Of a DNA stretch of 7,570 nucleotides, positions 6,956 through 7,570 are shown one piece after another. The notes beneath the pieces were generated by a model that worked only from the letters and a program-made list of their open reading frames with translations, was not told the DNA's origin and made no database searches. Within the stretch, counting starts at the first letter, position 1. Every line of letters starts with the position of its first letter. Origin of the DNA: Chloroflexota bacterium (lineage in GTDB: Bacteria; Chloroflexota; Chloroflexia; JAMDCE01). Both the position numbers and the translations under genes were made by a program. The stretch lies in assembly GCA_023489135.1 (NCBI GenBank), contig JAMDCE010000399.1:1-7570 (forward strand), read 5' to 3'.

Positions 6956-7276
6956 ATGGCAGCAGACCCCGTGTTTCGGGACCAGGTAATCGAGAAGCTC
7001 TCCCCAATTGAGGAAATCGTTAGCCGCTCGATGTTTGGCGGTTAAGGAATCTTCGCCGCAGGTGACATGTTCGCGCTAATCTCGGGCTCAGCACCCTTCC
7101 TCAAGGTGCGTGACTCGAACCGCGCGGCTTACGAGGAGTATGGCAGCAAGCCTTATGGCTCTATGCCGTATTATCGGGTGCCAGGTCATGTTTTCGAGGA
7201 TCAAGATAAGCTGATCGCTTGGGCACGGACTTCAATTGGATTAGCTCGCGCTTCCTCTAAAAAGAAGCGGCGATGA
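6956..7276 (+). pseudogene. TfoX N-terminal-domain protein with in-frame stop at codon 30
   Basis: The frame begins at ATG 6956, 9 bases after GGAGG, and ends at TGA 7274-7276. It encodes about 106 residues, the usual length of stand-alone TfoX_N proteins. Recognisable family features are the Arg-Ser-Met-Phe-Gly-Gly stretch (24-29), then GIF, MFALISG and FLKVRD, a proline- and tyrosine-rich PYGSMPYYRVP, and a basic tail. Codon 30 is TAA (7043-7045), where relatives usually have a hydrophobic or aromatic residue such as Tyr; one base change from TAT or TAC would produce it. The rest of the frame is undamaged, suggesting a recent nonsense mutation or a sequence error. Reinitiation at ATG 7067 could give a 69-residue fragment lacking the N-terminal strand. 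TfoX_N proteins are widespread and mostly of unknown function; a role in competence is established only for the gamma-proteobacterial Sxy/TfoX proteins. Confidence 0.75.
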
Positions 7277-7548
7277 TGGACACAATGGCCTGGCTTCGTT
7301 CTTGGCTACTCGCCGCCCAAATGGGCTGCGTGACCGATTGGCTCGCTGGTCCTTTTGGTCGAATCAATTGATGGATAAGCGAACTCTTCAGAGCCTTTGC
7401 CTCGCCATCAATTTTGGAAGCGCGACGAGGCAGGGCCACCAAGGAAGATCCAATACCGGTTGGCACCCCCGATCTTGCCTGGTCCATCACTGGCCCCGGA
7501 CAATTGCACCAGGATGTCGAGAAGGAATTGAGGGAAGCTCAACGCTGA
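7276..7548 (+). other. Coding-like frame interrupted by one TGA, unrecognised
   Basis: An ATG at 7276 shares one base with the stop of the TfoX-type frame (TGATG). The frame continues for 90 codons to TGA 7546-7548, with a single internal TGA at 7369-7371. The second half reads like ordinary protein (for example EDPIPVGTPDLAWSI and a charged C-terminus), but I recognise no family. A minus-strand frame at 7257-7490 covers the same bases and is equally unsupported. No ribosome site is clear. Treat as a weak lead; otherwise the last 294 bases hold nothing I can name. Confidence 0.2.
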
Positions 7549-7570
7549 GTTGTGCGTTGGCAGCGGCCGT

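Noticed and set aside
1..7570. CRISPR arrays, tRNA or rRNA genes
   Set aside because: No regularly spaced direct repeats and no tRNA- or rRNA-like segments were seen on reading the window.

Overview
The window is a bacterial fragment of moderate GC content. Its centre is an iron-transport operon of the Campylobacter-type FTR1 / DUF2318 / FtsX-permease / ABC-ATPase class, preceded by nested insertion-sequence remains and followed by a broken TfoX-type gene. I cannot name the organism. The promoter looks like an ordinary sigma-70 type. The palindrome beside it resembles the iron boxes of DtxR/IdeR-type regulators more than a Fur box, which would fit Actinomycetota, Chloroflexota or other non-proteobacterial lineages, but this is weak evidence.

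Layout. Positions 1-927 are the 3' part of an ISAs1-family element whose DDE transposase runs off the left edge. Its right terminal repeat seems to end in CCCTG at 927. Positions 928 to about 2040 are an IS4-family element with an intact DDE/YREK catalytic core; the ISAs1 element interrupts its first codons, so one IS sits inside another. Positions 2041-2099 hold a near-consensus promoter (TTGACA, 17 bp, TATACT) followed by an 18-bp palindrome that would overlap the transcription start.

The four-gene operon covers 2260-6791. It encodes an FTR1 iron permease fused to a C-terminal DUF2318 (FtrD-like, cysteine-rich) domain, two paralogous FtsX/MacB-type permeases that overlap by 4 bp, and a MacB/LolD-type ATPase. 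By analogy with Campylobacter jejuni cj1658-cj1665 and Bordetella ftrABCD, the FTR1 part should move iron across the membrane, the DUF2318 domain should handle electrons or metal on the outer face, and the permease pair plus ATPase should form an accessory ABC complex. The P19 (FtrA-type) metal-binding protein and the thioredoxin-like proteins usual in such clusters are absent from this window. Insertion sequences occupy the region just upstream, where a P19 gene could once have been.

Downstream, 6884-6912 is a second candidate promoter. It serves a TfoX N-terminal-domain gene at 6956-7276 that has a TAA stop at codon 30. The last 294 bases hold nothing I recognise, apart from a coding-like frame that is itself interrupted by one TGA.
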